Made by a program: the position numbers and the translations under genes. A stretch of DNA of 64,000 nt from Alternaria dauci. Taxonomy: Eukaryota > Ascomycota > Dothideomycetes > Pleosporales > Pleosporaceae. The stretch spans positions 1,984,001 through 2,048,000 of the forward strand of contig NC_091280.1 of the NCBI RefSeq assembly GCF_042100115.1. The letters run 5' to 3'. Positions within the stretch are counted from its first letter, which is position 1; each line of letters begins with the position of its first letter. Below are positions 1 through 11,140 of the stretch, piece by piece. The notes under the pieces were generated by a model, which worked only from the letters and a program-made list of their open reading frames with translations, did not search any database and was not told the DNA's origin.

Positions 1-2
1 CG

Positions 3-380
3 CCTGCGGCCCAGCGACACTCACCGCTCGCACTCGAGCTTGGATCAGACCTGCAGCAAGTATCGCGAAAAGGTCAGCTACGGCTCGCTGTCGACTTGAA
101 ACGCTCCATGTGCAAAAGCTGCAACACCGTTCTCATTCCTGGGCGGACTGTCAAACAGGCAGTCGAAAATCCGAGTAAAGGTGGCAAGAAGCCTTGGGCA
201 GATGTTCTCGTCGTTACTTGCCTCATCTGCGGCGGCAAGAAGCGGTTTCCGGTAGGCGCAACCAAACAATTGAAGAAGTCTAAAAGGACGACCAATTCTA
301 CGACCCCGTTGTCGAAATCCGCTTCCGAAGATGGCCGACACTCAGACACTACCACTACCTTTGTCACGGGCACTGACTGA
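3..380 (+). CDS. RNase P subunit Rpr2/Rpp21/Snm1-type protein, 3' part only
   Basis: The frame is open from the left edge of the window to the TGA at 378-380, so this is the C-terminal part of a gene whose start lies outside. The translation runs through VSRKGQLRLAVDLKRS, then a CKSC pair followed by NTVLIPGRT, then a CLIC pair followed by GGKKRFPVG. This is the helix plus four-Cys zinc ribbon typical of the Rpr2/Rpp21/Snm1 family, protein subunits of RNase P or RNase MRP that act in tRNA 5' maturation or rRNA processing in the nucleus. The tail after the ribbon is Ser/Thr-rich and looks disordered. The family assignment is fairly firm. Which member it is (Rpr2, Snm1 or a general Rpp21) cannot be decided from this fragment. 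Confidence 0.75.
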   Translation, partial: PAAQRHSPLALELGSDLQQVSRKGQLRLAVDLKRSMCKSCNTVLIPGRTVKQAVENPSKGGKKPWADVLVVTCLICGGKKRFPVGATKQLKKSKRTTNSTTPLSKSASEDGRHSDTTTTFVTGTD

Positions 381-1042
381 ACCAACTTTATGGGGTGATC
401 CACACCTCTCATTCGCTGCATGAATGCCCGAATCACGTGTTCGGACTTGTTGGAAGTTCTTTAGGTCATTTCCATGCTCCATTTACCAACAGAGAAGTCA
501 TGGATTGCATTGCGAAAGACCATGGATAACGCTACAAACATCGTGAAACTTCTCTTGTCACTTCCAGAGCCATGACTGCGCCACATACAGCCCAATTTTG
601 GCACAACTGGAGATGCGGTATTTGAAGCCTGTAGCTTGCATCTTGGTGCATAGCTTGCGCAGGCTTCTCCATTCGCGAATGAAGATGAGTTATGAGACCT
701 CATGGGAGGCATGGAGATGCTAGCAATAAAGCTCAGTAAGCGACCAGTTATCGCCATCAAGTTGTACTGTTTGCACCTGGATGAGTACTAGAGGAATGAT
801 TGTATGAACAACGAGCTGTATACTTTGTAAGTCAAAAGCACCATACTTAAGCCTATCTTCCACTTTCTTGTTTGTCTCTCTCAAAGTTCATGTGTTCATC
901 ACTCATCGCTCATCGCTCATATCTTACAGGTTGCATATAAAGGCGTTCGCAGGTCTCTAGAACTCTATCTCGACCTTCAAACCTCCCATCTAGTGATCGG
1001 AAACCTTCTCGTTACACCCACAACCCCCATTCAGATCTCAAC
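381..1042. other. intergenic region, mostly promoter of the ISG12-like gene
   Basis: No convincing gene. An AT-rich stretch from about 770 leads into a short run of TCATCGC-like units at 897-921 and a TATA candidate at 935-942. Short ORFs here lack recognisable domains or codon bias. Confidence 0.5.
935..942 (+). promoter_or_regulatory. TATA-box candidate for the ISG12-like gene
   Basis: ATATAAAG lies 101 bp upstream of the ATG at 1043, with a pyrimidine-rich stretch between them. The position suits a fungal TATA element. This is inference from sequence only. Confidence 0.4.
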
Positions 1043-1451
1043 ATGGTCTTCGGAAAACCCTGGCATGACTTCGGCTTCGAGTTCCCACCCGACTTTGACT
1101 TCCACGATGCATACCACACCGACGAGCGATTCCGCAACATTGTGAACAAGATAGCCTCAATGGGTATCTGCACTCTCTTGCCCACACTCCTGCTTGCCCC
1201 CATCGGATTCGGTATGGCAGGTGTGACCGCAGGTATATTACAGTACGGCCTCTTGTATTCCGCTCTTCGTGTTAACAAGTTGCCCAGGATCAGCTGCCGT
1301 GGCCTGGCAGTCGATAATTGGAAACGTGCCAGCAGGAAGTTTGTTCTCTTTCTTGCAGAGCGCTGGAGCTGGTGGTCAGGCATTGGGATACTTGCAAACC
1401 ATGTGCCAGGTACATGCTAGTGGCTGCATCACTATTTTCAGCAGCAGGTAG
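1043..1451 (+). CDS. ISG12 / IFI6-IFI27-like small membrane protein
   Basis: Join 1043-1232, 1288-1451. The first frame reads into an out-of-family tail unless a 55-bp intron (GTATAT donor at 1233, GTTAAC branch, CCCAG acceptor at 1287) is removed. The product then reads GFGMAGVTAG joined to SAAVAWQSIIGNVPAGSLFS and LQSAGAGG. That is the Gly/Ala-rich hydrophobic ISG12 motif of the interferon-alpha-inducible IFI6/IFI27 family, which is scattered among fungi. The N-terminus is Phe/Asp/His-rich (DFGFEFPPDFDFHDAY). The motif half should be membrane-embedded; animal members localise to mitochondria or ER. The 3' end is uncertain: the frame closes at TAG 1449-1451, but a donor-like CAG/GTACAT at 1410 followed by TTTTCAG could mark another very short intron. 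Function in fungi is not established. Confidence 0.6.
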
Positions 1452-1722
1452 CATGGGTGCGATGGGTGGAAAGTCTGGAGTGTTCGCCTGCACTGTCGAT
1501 GGTGTTTGTTCGAAGATCTAGGTCGAAACTCCTCAGGGAAAGACCAGATACTCCTATGCTTCTTTTCTGATGAGACGATTCTCCAAGATCAAAGTAGAGA
1601 CTGGAGCCAATACTGAATAGTTCCCCTATGCAATGCATACAATCCACTCTTAATGTCGAACGATGTGTCTTATGATTATGTATATACTATCTCCGTTTAA
1701 GCACATCTTACACTACCACCAC

Positions 1723-3727
1723 CTATAAACCCAACACCCCCCTCAGCCCCCTCACCTTACCCCTCAAATCCCCATAACCCAACCAAACAATGCCCTGGGC
1801 CATCTTCCACGCCTTCTCCCCAGCACCCTCTCCCCTCAACGGAATATCCATTGGCGGCGGAATCCCCGTCTTGATCCCTGCCCATGCCCAACGATCCCTC
1901 GTAATACTCTTCATATTGCAAAGACTCCGCAGTCCCTCTTTGCCAGCAAACCTCCCATATCCACTGCCCTTTGTACCGCCAAACGGCATCTGAACCATGT
2001 AGTACACAGCAAAGTCATTGACAGCGACCATGCCGGCTTGTAGAGATCGAACAACGAGCTCGAGGTCGCGGGTCGAGGTGCCAAAGACGGAGGAGCCCAG
2101 GGCGTAGGTGGTGCTGTTGGCAATGGAGATGGCGTCTGCGACGGATTCGGCGCGCATGAGGAGGAAGACGGGGGCGAAGAGTTCGGTTTGTGCAATCGCC
2201 ATGGAGGGTGTGACGTCGGCGATGAAGGTCGGGGTGAAGTAGTGGCCTTGAGGATAGTCGGGGTGGGAGTAGCGTTTTCCACCTGCGAGGAGGCGGGCGC
2301 CGTTGTTGACAGCGTCTTGGATGAGGCTTTCGAGTTTGGAGTAACCTGCATCGGATATGGATGCGCCAATGTCGATGGGGGTGTCTGCAGAGCCGTTGAG
2401 TATGGATCCTGGGCGGAGCGCGCGGATCTTGGGTGTGAGGTACTCGATGAATCGGTCGTAGACTTTGGGTAGGGCGATGACGCGTTCGATGCCGATGCAG
2501 TTCTGGCCTGCAGACTGGAAGGTACCACGCATGAGGATACTGGCTACGCGCTTGAAGTCGCTGTTTGAGAGGTCGTCCAAGACTATAGCTGGGTCCTTGC
2601 CGCCTAGCTCCACGCAAACTGGCGTCAATGCCTTTGCCGCTGAAGCGCAGACATGGTGCGCTACTGGTCGCGATCCGATGAAAGTTATGTGTGATATTGA
2701 GGGATGTGAGGTGAGGTGGTCCGCAACGTCGGGCCAACAGACGACGGATTGGACGATGTCGGGCGAGTGGCCGCATGCTTCGAGGGCGCGGGTAGCAATC
2801 GAGGCGAAGTACGACGAGGACCAGGCGGTCGCCTCAGAGCCTTTGACGATGATGGCGTTGCCGGCGAAGATGGAGGCGATTACGGGGCTTATGAGGTTGT
2901 GGAAGGGGTAGCTGTTGGGATGTTAGACGCATCCATCAGTTACAGCAACGCCTGACACTTACTTCCAGCTCACGCAAGCTGCAACAACACCCAGCGGCTC
3001 GTATACGACCTCGTTCCACTTGTACATCATGAGGAAGTTGGTGTCTCTCCTCTCAGACTTCAGGCTCTTCTCTCCATGCTTGATCGTCCACCTCAGCTTC
3101 TCGACCGTCACCAGAATCTCGCCCAGCGCTGCGTCCACCATAGTCTTGCCTGAATCCAGGCATGCCACCTTTGCAATCTCCTCTTGGTTCTCGAGGATGA
3201 ACTTGAGCATAGTGCGCAGCACCTTGCGGCGCTGGACGAAGCTTGTCTGAGCCCATTGTGCCTGCGCGGCTTTGGCTTTGGCGATTGCGCGGTCGATACC
3301 GTCGGCCGTAGAGGGGTTGATGCGCCCAAGAGCTTCACCGGTCGCAGGGGCGTAGCATTGGATCAAGGATGAGCCTGATACCTGCTCCAAGTCAGCTGTC
3401 GTCTCTGAAACGAGCACGGCGTATACAAACCTTCAACTGAGGCTTCTCGAGCACCGGGCCCTTCCATCCTTTCTTGGTTTGCTCAGGCGTGTCAATAGCA
3501 TACTTGACAGGCTCCTCGGGATCCGCGCGGCAAGTAAACCAAATAAGAGAGAGGGCAGCTACCCAGAGCGTGCCGTAGAAGACGACAGCAAAGTCGTTGT
3601 CAGCACGTGCAGTGATGCGGTCCATATTGGCTGACGGCGGGCTGACGGCCAGATCTCGCGTGTCCAACAAAGTCGCATCCTGGCCCTGGACCCTGAATGG
3701 CGCTACAACGCTAAGACGCGTGGTCAT
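1723..3727 (-). CDS. membrane-anchored aldehyde dehydrogenase, MSC7 type
   Basis: Exons in transcription order are 3727-3431, 3381-2963 and 2911-1723 (introns of 49 and 51 bp), giving 634 aa. An N-terminal segment with a single transmembrane stretch (FAVVFYGTLWVAALSLIWF, about residues 45-65) precedes the ALDH domain. This N-terminal anchor is typical of the fungal MSC7 (YHR039C-like) group. The second splice restores the ALDH motif SWNYPFHN. The catalytic Glu is in VELGGKDPA (about residue 340) and the nucleophile Cys in QSAGQNCIG (about 377). The C-terminal family motif MPFGGTKGSGYGRFAGKEG is present. It should oxidise aldehydes with NAD(P)+ at an internal membrane; the substrate is unknown. 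The next gene upstream is an SDR on the same strand. Confidence 0.85.
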
Positions 3728-3816
3728 CTGAAACTTAGTTTCCTACTCAGAGCGACCAAGGCAGGCAAACTTCACCGAGCGAATCACTTTTCCGCATCAT
3801 TTCACTCTATCTTAAA

Positions 3817-4119
3817 CTAGATCCGGACAGACATGTCCGAGCGAATTAATAAATCTTCCTCCTTACGCTCTTGGGCAATTTGGAACAAGTGTTGATCGCA
3901 GCGGAAAGAGGCCCGTAGCCACTCAGCGCACTCTTGTCCGGTGGGTAGTCGTCCGTAAGCTTCTACGATGGATGCACCAGTCGCGTCCTGGTCTACACCG
4001 GATGCGGAGAGCTGCTGCGCTGTAGCTGTTCCCCATATCAACCACATATCCTCTTGTAGATCACCAAATGTTTCACTAGTGCTATTCATCGTACATGTCT
4101 GATCTTCTGTGTCATTCAT
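3817..4119 (-). CDS. hypothetical small ORF (doubtful)
   Basis: A 100-codon ORF starting at an ATG, with an acidic, Gln/Glu-rich product (DLQEDMWLIWGTATAQQL, GQECAEWLRASFRCDQHLF). It lies 78 bp downstream of the SDR stop and 90 bp upstream of the ALDH start, on the same strand as both. No family is recognised. It could be a real small gene, part of the SDR 3' UTR or chance. Confidence 0.2.
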   Translation of the reverse strand: MNDTEDQTCTMNSTSETFGDLQEDMWLIWGTATAQQLSASGVDQDATGASIVEAYGRLPTGQECAEWLRASFRCDQHLFQIAQERKEEDLLIRSDMSVRI

Positions 4120-4197
4120 CCTTCGTTGATACCGTTCACTATCCGTACAAGTCGTCTCTCTTCCGCTGCCCTCGACGAACCAAGCCCCTGAGCGCGC

Positions 4198-5278
4198 TCA
4201 TCGTGCGTTGTTCTTGGGCGCCTCAATTGGCGGGCCGTCAGGTGTGGTGTAGCACCTGGTCATACCACCGTCGATAACGAAGTCGGTACCGTTGACGAAG
4301 CTGCTCTCGTCGCTGGCGAGGAAGACGACACCCTGGGCCTGCTCGATGGCCTCGCCGAAGCGGCCAGTGGGGAAGTGAACTTCACGACGGTGACGCTTAG
4401 CTTGGTCATCACCAAGCCAGTCCTGCAAGAGTGGTGTGCTGCTGCTGTCAGTAGTCCGTACTAGCGTCTCGTTCATGGAGGAACGTACTTCAGCGGTGCC
4501 GGGCACAGCGCATTGAATCTGAAACCCTCACGTGCGTGGACCATGGCCAACTCCCGTGTCATGGCTAGTACGGCACCCTTGCTGGCTGTGTATGCAAGCT
4601 GTGGTGTTGCGCTACCCACCAATGCGACGACACTTGCAGTGTTGATAACACTCGTCTTCTTCTTGCCGTGCTTCCTGAAGCTGTTGACTGCGTGCTTGCA
4701 GCCGAACCATACGCCCTTGACGTTAATGGCTTGTGTCAGATCCCAGATCTTCTCGGGTGTGTTGACAGCATCGTCATCATCGGCGTGCATTATACCGGCA
4801 TTGTTGAACAGGACATCCAGACCACCCCATGAGTCCACGTGCTCGACCATGGCCTTTACATCGGCCTCCTTGGAAACATCGGTAATCTTGGTCTCGACCT
4901 TTTTGGCCTCTGGGACTACCTCTTTCACCTTGGCCAAGGCCTTCTCCAGCGCCGGGCCGGAGATATCGCAAAGGAGAACATTGGCGCCTTCACGAGCAAA
5001 GAGGATGGCGGTCTCGAGACCGATGCCGCTGAATGTCGTTAGTGGGTCGTCGGGTGCCAGAGCATGAATTTGGGGATGGTCTTGATTCCCAGATCAATGA
5101 ACATGAAAGATGGCGTTGAAGCCTTCGAAGGAACAGGGATACATGAAAGAGTACTGTATGAGATGGCGATAGAAAATGTGTTGTGGATAGCAACAGAAAT
5201 GTGCCGTGGTACGTGCGGGATCGGTGCTTACCCAGCGCCTCCGGTGATGATGCAGTTCTTGCCTTCAAGACGGCCCAT
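4198..5278 (-). CDS. short-chain dehydrogenase/reductase (classical SDR)
   Basis: Exons in transcription order are 5278-5232, 5028-4489 and 4438-4198 (introns of 203 and 50 bp), giving 275 aa. Exon 1 encodes MGRLEGKNCIITGGAG. Joining to exon 2 restores the Rossmann motif TGGAGGIG. NNAG, the catalytic Ser region (INTASVVALVG) and YTASKGA (Tyr-x-x-x-Lys) follow in the expected order. The second splice gives PLNTPLLQDWLGDD, and the C-terminus has DESSFVNGTDFVIDGG, all standard for classical NAD(P)-dependent SDRs. The substrate cannot be deduced. The gene faces the divergent glutamine-synthetase-like gene across about 930 bp. The first intron is long for this window. Confidence 0.85.
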
Positions 5279-6208
5279 GTTGAATGTTTGGTCTGGTTAT
5301 TGTGCTGGTACAGGTGCAGTAAAGGTGCTGTAATGGGGTCAATGGATATCGAGTGCGAGGCAAAGTTTTGTGGAAGCTGTGAAATATGACTAATATTTAC
5401 TAGAGAAAGCGTCACGAGAACAGCGCGCCGCTCTGTGAATGGGGAAGGTTTGCCAAACGTGCCAACGGCCTGAACAATCTCCACACTTACCTGTGAATCG
5501 GACTTTTCAGCGCGGGCTGGCGTATGAGGCGCGTGTCGGGGTCCAGAGTGCGAAGAGAGGAAGATGATGAACGGGTAGTCTCGGACAGCCAAGGTAGTCA
5601 TTCAGACAATCCAGGGTCCCGAAATCGGCCCATTGCATTTGATAGGATGGACCATGATAAGGGCTATCGCGTTGGCAGTTGTCATGTTTGAACGCCTTGC
5701 AAAGGAGCGGTGGGCGATTGCACGATAGCAGCCTCGCTTCCACAGCCAGCGTGCACGATGTAGGCCCCAAACGCCTGGCATGCAGAGAGACAGTGCAGGG
5801 CTGACTACCCCGCCATGATGGATGACGTATGGGCCTCCAGGAGTTGTCTTCTCGATATCGGCGGATCATCACAGTTGTCGCATAGGGGTATATTTTGGTC
5901 GCATTGGGAAAGACAGAGGGTGTCGCGTACGAGAGATAACGCGCGTGTGACTATGCAATATATAGCCTGTACGCGCATGCAGGACGCAGGCTATGATGTC
6001 GTTGGATGCATCTGTCGCAGCCCGCATTCCGATTGCCCCTCATTGGCCCACCTAAGCTCTATCGCACCCGACCGTCAACAGCCACTAAGCTCGATATCTG
6101 CCTCAGCCCTGATTGCGCCGCCATACTCGTCCCTCTGCACGACACTCGTTCGCCTGTAATCGTAATCTTCAACAGCGTACGGCCCTCCCACAGCCCTCAT
6201 TCACCACC
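5279..6208. promoter_or_regulatory. divergent intergenic region between SDR and GS-like gene
   Basis: About 930 bp separate two genes transcribed away from each other, so both promoters lie here. No ORF with a recognisable domain is present. No TATA or operator assignment is made. Confidence 0.5.
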
Positions 6209-7794
6209 ATGGCCACCGAATTCGATGCCTCTACGCTGACGGCCGAACAACTGCCCGAACTGCTGAAAAATGACATCGCGGTCAAAGTCGCGGGCATCGA
6301 TGTCGATGGCGTGTTGCGTGGAAAGCTCATGGCCAAGAAGAAGTTTCTCGGCATAGCCAACGAGGGCTTCGGCTTCTGCAGCGTCATCTTCGGATGGGAC
6401 ATGCATGACCAGACCTACTTCAAGGAACTGGCCATCTCAAACAAGGAGAACGGGTACCGCGACCTGCTCGCCATACCAGACCTGACCTCGTTCAGGAGGA
6501 TACCTTGGGAGGACAACATACCCTTCTTCCTCATCAGCTTCCACGACCCAGACACCAAAGAGACCATTAGCGCATGTCCAAGAAGCCTGTTGAAACGTGC
6601 TGTCGATAAGCTGAAGGAGAATGGATATGGTGCCATGGCTGGAGGTGAGTCCCTTGCCAACACAAGAGCGGGTGCTGCGCGTCGTAAATGAAGCTGATTT
6701 GTGATTGTGTAGCCGAGTACGAGTTCTACCAATTCCGCGCTCCCCAGAGCCACGATGGCTCAGAGAAAAACACGTCGAGCACCGCCGTCTTCTTGCGCGA
6801 GAACCCTGTAAACTCGCTTCCAAGTCTTACCGAGGGCATGTTCGGATACAGCATCACGCGACCCGTCCACAACCAAGAATACTACTACGGCATCTTCAAC
6901 ACATGCGCCCAGTTCGGCTGTGGAATTGAAGGATGGCATACAGAATCTGGGCCGGGTGTCTTTGAAGCGGTAGGCATATCAGACTAGTTGGAACGCCCAA
7001 GCTCGACTGACACAATGCAGGCTCTCGAATTTGGTGAAATCCAGGCAATGGCGGACAAAGCCTCGCTGTTCAAGCTGGTCGTCAAGTCTCTCGGTTCCAA
7101 ATTCGGCATAACACCGTGCTTCATGGCTAAGCCCCGCGAGGGTCTCCCTGGAAACAGTGGGCACATGCATGTCTCCATCGTGGACAAAGAGGGCAAGAAT
7201 CTGTTCTACCGAGGTGAAGAGGACAAGAACGCGCCATACTCAGACATTCGCTACCTGTCAGACCTTGGCCGACATTTCCTAGCAGGATTGATCGACGGTC
7301 TCCCAGATATCATGCCTATCCTAGCACCAAACGTCAACAGCTACAAACGGTTGGTAGAAAACTTCTGGGCACCCGTCACCGTATCCTGGGGTCTTGAGCA
7401 CCGCGCTGCTTCCATCCGTCTTATCTCTCCCCCTACCTCATCCGGCAAGGCCACACGCTTCGAGGTCCGTGTACCAGGCGCAGACACAAACCCACACTTT
7501 GTTCTTGCTGCAATTCTAGCCCTGGGCTGGCGAGGTATCGAGAAGAAGATGGAGATTGGCATACCACCCCTGGGCAAGGGCGAAGACGTTGGTGGAGAGG
7601 CAGACAAGGGTGAACGACTGGCGAAGAGCTTGAAAGAAGCGACCGAGCGATTCATGAGGAAAGAGAGCGTCGCAAGGGAAGTTTTCGGCGACCAGTTTGT
7701 GGATCACTTTGGTGGAACTAGACAGCATGAGATCAGGCTATGGGATGAGGCTGTGACAGACTGGGAAGTCAGAAGATATATCGAAACGGTATAA
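6209..7794 (+). CDS. glutamine synthetase-like ligase
   Basis: Join 6209-6644, 6713-6969, 7021-7794 (introns of 68 and 51 bp), giving 488 aa. The start ATG at 6209 has the context CACCATGG. The N-terminal beta-grasp region contains GIDVDGVLRGK and FGWDMHD. The catalytic domain has AGAEYEFYQF (restored by splice 1), FEAALEFGEIQAMADKA (restored by splice 2), GNSGHMHVS (the substrate/ATP loop), NSYKRLVENFWAP, and EVRVPGADTNPHFVLAA. This is the stand-alone GS-like branch related to bacterial gamma-glutamyl-amine (polyamine or ethanolamine) ligases and to the C-terminal half of FluG, not the ordinary eukaryotic GS. It probably joins glutamate to an amine using ATP; the actual amine is not known. 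The neighbouring SDR and ALDH would fit an amine-to-acid route, which is inference. Confidence 0.85.
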
Positions 7795-8246
7795 CCGTTT
7801 TACATGATTTACAGTTGAAAGACGGAAGAGGTGGGATCCATGGCATGGTGACCTACTGTTAGCATTAAGAGACTAAATTCCCTTCCGCGGTAGGCGTTTC
7901 CTTGAAAAAGCCGTTTCCAAGAGTTGTGTTCAGTAATAGCCTCGGATGCCTAGTCACACAGGGGAATATAACCGATAAATATTTCCGGTTGCGTCACTAG
8001 CAGCAACTTGAATTCACACTACGATGCAGCTACTTGATCCTTCCAAGCTTCACTAGAACACACAAAGTTACCTTTCGGCGGCCACTGTGCCGAAGACTCA
8101 AAGTCTGGGGTAGATCGTCGCTCACGATGCGGAGGTACTTGTTTGCGGATACAGTCATCCGTCTGGGCGTGCAATCAAACAAGCAAGTATTTAAATAAAT
8201 GTGACGATGGACCTCGTACGTGCGTCTGGATCATACAGAAACCAAG
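7795..8246. other. intergenic region, 452 bp
   Basis: No gene seen. It contains the 3' flank of the GS-like gene and the promoter of the secreted protein. An AT-rich ATTTAAATAAAT at about 8189-8200 lies some 50 bp before the ATG at 8247. Confidence 0.4.
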
Positions 8247-10032
8247 ATGAAGGCAGTGGGTTTCGTAGCAGCATGCTTCGTCGCGCAGGCAAGTGCTGCA
8301 GCAACAAAGCACATCAATGCCGCACTATCTCCAAGTACGTTCAACAAAGCCCTCATACTCGGCAACTCGACTCTTTTCACTTACAATTGCTATTCAGATG
8401 CCCAAGATCTCTTCGACTGGTCCATGCACGTCCAAGATAACCGCTACGATGCATCCTACAACTTTATTCAATACTCCGACAAAGGACCATGGTCTGTTCG
8501 CTTCACCGCGTGGTATGTAGCTGGATTGCTACATCGGAACCAAGGAGACGACTTGAAGCATGCAGAAGCCGCCATCAGGAACATGTACGTAGAGTATAAA
8601 CGTGTGCAGGGAGAAGAAGAGCAAAAAGAGAGGCTAACGATGCAATTGCAGACTGGCTTGTCAAATGGTAGACGATTTCAACGCTCCATGGTACGGAACA
8701 TACAAACTATCCCCGGACCAGCCCGATCCAACTCCAGATTCTGGCTTGTACCCGCCGAAGATATACACGACGTATGATCCCAACTGGCGCGACTTCATCG
8801 GCACCCAACTCATCCAAATCCTCTCTGAATTCCCACACTTGCTCTCCGCCCCACTCATCACTTCGATCGAGGATAGCCTCGAAATCGCGGCTGTGGGTAG
8901 TATGCGGAGAAATGGATCTTACCCTACTGAAGACGATAACCTCACGATTGGGTACACGAATCCGGCTATGATGCGCGCTCTGCTCTGCGAGTACATTGGT
9001 ATGCGGAGGCAGAATAGCACGTTCATTTCCTTTGCCGAAGACCAGGGAAGACAGATCTTGGAGCTTTTCCGAAGAGAAGGGGCCGAGACTTTGAGCGAAT
9101 ATAATGCACCAACGTATTACGGTATCGATGTGTGGGCCCTAGGAGCGCAGATAAAATATGGGGCTATCAACTCTAGTATGACGGCGACTGCTCGCTATAT
9201 CTTGCCTAGGATGATGGCTGATTTGGCGGATCATTATAATGGGTACTTGGGTAATGTAGTGGGCCCGTATGATAGGGCTTATACGAGGGATATTACGCAG
9301 CACTCTTCGGTATTGTCGTTGGTTCTGTGGGGGCTCTGGGGAAGAGACAGGACAACGCAGCCGAAAAAGATGGAGGGTGATTTGCTGTACGATGTTGCCC
9401 AGGGGGCCGCTATGGCACTTGTCCTTGACGAGGTTAAGCCACTACTACCTGAGGGTGTGGAAGAGACGTTTACGACAAGGGACTTTTTGGGAGAGCCGAG
9501 ATGGCTGAATCGAACGGTTTACGACGATCTTGATGGAGGTCCGGCGAGGATTGCGACGAGTTGGATTAGCAAAGAGTTGATGATTGGTGGACAGCAACTG
9601 GATGAGGACGAAAACAGAGGGGATCAATTCGTTCCTGCGCTCGTTCACTGGGCGGGAGACAAGGAGCATAAGCCTTATCCGCTTAACACTTTCTTCGCCC
9701 TCTATCCATCCGCATCGTCGATCCACGCCGTCGCCTCGCCGAACCACCTATCGGTCAGCTACCCTAATCGCACGCAAGACGGAAGCGACATCTTCACGTT
9801 TGCGCTGTCGAACGTGCCGCCTAGTTGGACATTGGGGACTGGGAGACGGATAACGGGCTTTGAGGATCTGCCGTGCGTAGAGATTGCGGTTGAGGCTGAT
9901 GGGCTGGTGAAGCAGAACGTGACGTATGGCACGGCGCTGAGGAACCATTTGTTTTACAACATTTCGTATGTGGTTCCTGAGGATTTCGAGGGCGTGCCAA
10001 AGGTGGAATTGGAGATCAAGTATACCTGCTAG
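8247..10032 (+). CDS. conserved secreted protein of unknown function
   Basis: Join 8247-8584, 8652-10032 (67-bp intron), giving 572 aa. The ATG at 8247 begins a signal peptide (MKAVGFVAACFVAQASA). The splice joins AAIRN to ILACQMVDDFNAPWYG. The body is rich in Trp/Tyr/Asp with repeated amphipathic helices (GPWSVRFTAWYVAGLLHRN, LEIAAVGSMRRNG, EYNAPTYYGIDVWALGAQ, GNVVGPYDRAYTRDIT), suggesting an alpha/alpha-toroid fold like those of secreted polysaccharide-active enzymes. Several N-x-S/T sites are present. I know similar secreted proteins only as unannotated fungal products. No catalytic assignment is made. Confidence 0.75.
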
Positions 10033-10259
10033 CTCCCGGATATATAGAAGGGCTCTTCTGTCAAAGAGACTCTTGGTTTTAATCCAACGTATCGATACCA
10101 GGCTTTGTTCGGGTCTTAAGCTGTGGGAAGAATGTTCGTGGTATTAAGCTTGTAATCGAAGACACATTTCGCCAGTGGGCTCCGTTATGCACCTTGGCCG
10201 TTGGTATAGCCTGCCTCGTCCGTGTAATGTCGCGAGATGCTGGTGCTACAGCCCAGCCA

Positions 10260-10907
10260 TCATACCTCTTCCATCGGATCCTTCTCATGCTGCCCAAACA
10301 ACTCTTCAACCAACCCAACAAACTCAGCCATGGCATCTTGTTCTCCCTCTTTTCCCTGCCCATCTCTTATCCCTTTCAACTCGGCCATCGCATCCTTATC
10401 CCCCTTCTTCTGAGTCCACCTCTCTTGTGTCTCTTCTGACCTATTCCAACCACCTCTTCCTCCTCTACCTCGTCCCCGTGTACCCCGGCCTCGGAAAGCG
10501 TTCCGTTCCAGCATGCGCCGCCGCCTCTCATCTTCAGGATCTGGTTTTATGGTCTTAGCGTAGACGCGTTGGAGGGAAGCTAGTAACACCGGATGAGTCT
10601 TGAGTAGTGTTTGGAATTTCGGATTTGTGGCCAGCACGGAAAAATCGGTGCGCTGCTTGAGATAGCGTGGTATCGGGGCGGGCGGCGGTGGTTGTGGAAG
10701 AGTCGGTTCTGCTGGTTTCGGTGTGACGTCCGTAGTGTCGGAATGCGTTGTTTTGTGTGTCTTGAAACATGAGAGTGAGCAGCTATTCGCAATTAGAATT
10801 GTCCATGTTGAGAGGCTACGGATGGTGTCGTACTATGGGATCGCGCAAGTCGGGCACTTGTACTTCTTAGGCTCTGCGTTGCAGACGCCGCAGAAGACTT
10901 CAGCCAT
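10260..10907 (-). CDS. hit1: zf-HIT protein (ZNHIT3 / Hit1 type)
   Basis: Exons in transcription order are 10907-10834 and 10782-10260 (51-bp intron), giving 198 aa. The short first exon encodes MAEVFCGVCNAEPKKYKCP and the splice completes the HIT zinc finger: CGVC, CPTC, then YCSLSCFKTHKTTH, the Cys/His set of the family. Downstream are a Pro-rich linker, a conserved helix (FQTLLKTHPVLLASLQRVYAKTI), and an Arg/Gly-rich patch (RGRGTRGRGRGGRGG). ZNHIT3/Hit1 proteins act in assembly of box C/D snoRNPs. The gene is divergent from COX11 with 233 bp between start codons. The C-terminal acidic helix is less conserved. Confidence 0.8.
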
Positions 10908-11140
10908 CGTTTCTTTACACGTGAGTGTCGCGGCTGTCTAATGTGTAGTGAAAAGAAGGATTTTGGCAGTAAATATGTTTGCGTTGAGAGTGTCGAAGAT
11001 GACGTTCGCGTCCGGGTGGTGACTTTTGCGCTCCAAGACGCGTTCCCAATCGGGCTAAATCCCGCGGCCAACTTCGGGGTCCATTGCTCATCACTCCACC
11101 GAGGTTTCATCAATTGGAACATTGACTCTGGCAACACACC
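10908..11140. promoter_or_regulatory. compact bidirectional promoter, HIT-finger gene / COX11
   Basis: Only 233 bp separate the two start codons, which face away from each other, so core promoters of both genes must lie here. No specific motif is claimed. Confidence 0.5.

Noticed and set aside
2015..2776. 253-codon Arg/His/Pro-rich minus-strand ORF
   Set aside because: Alternative frame of the aldehyde dehydrogenase gene; low-complexity composition typical of GC-rich shadows.
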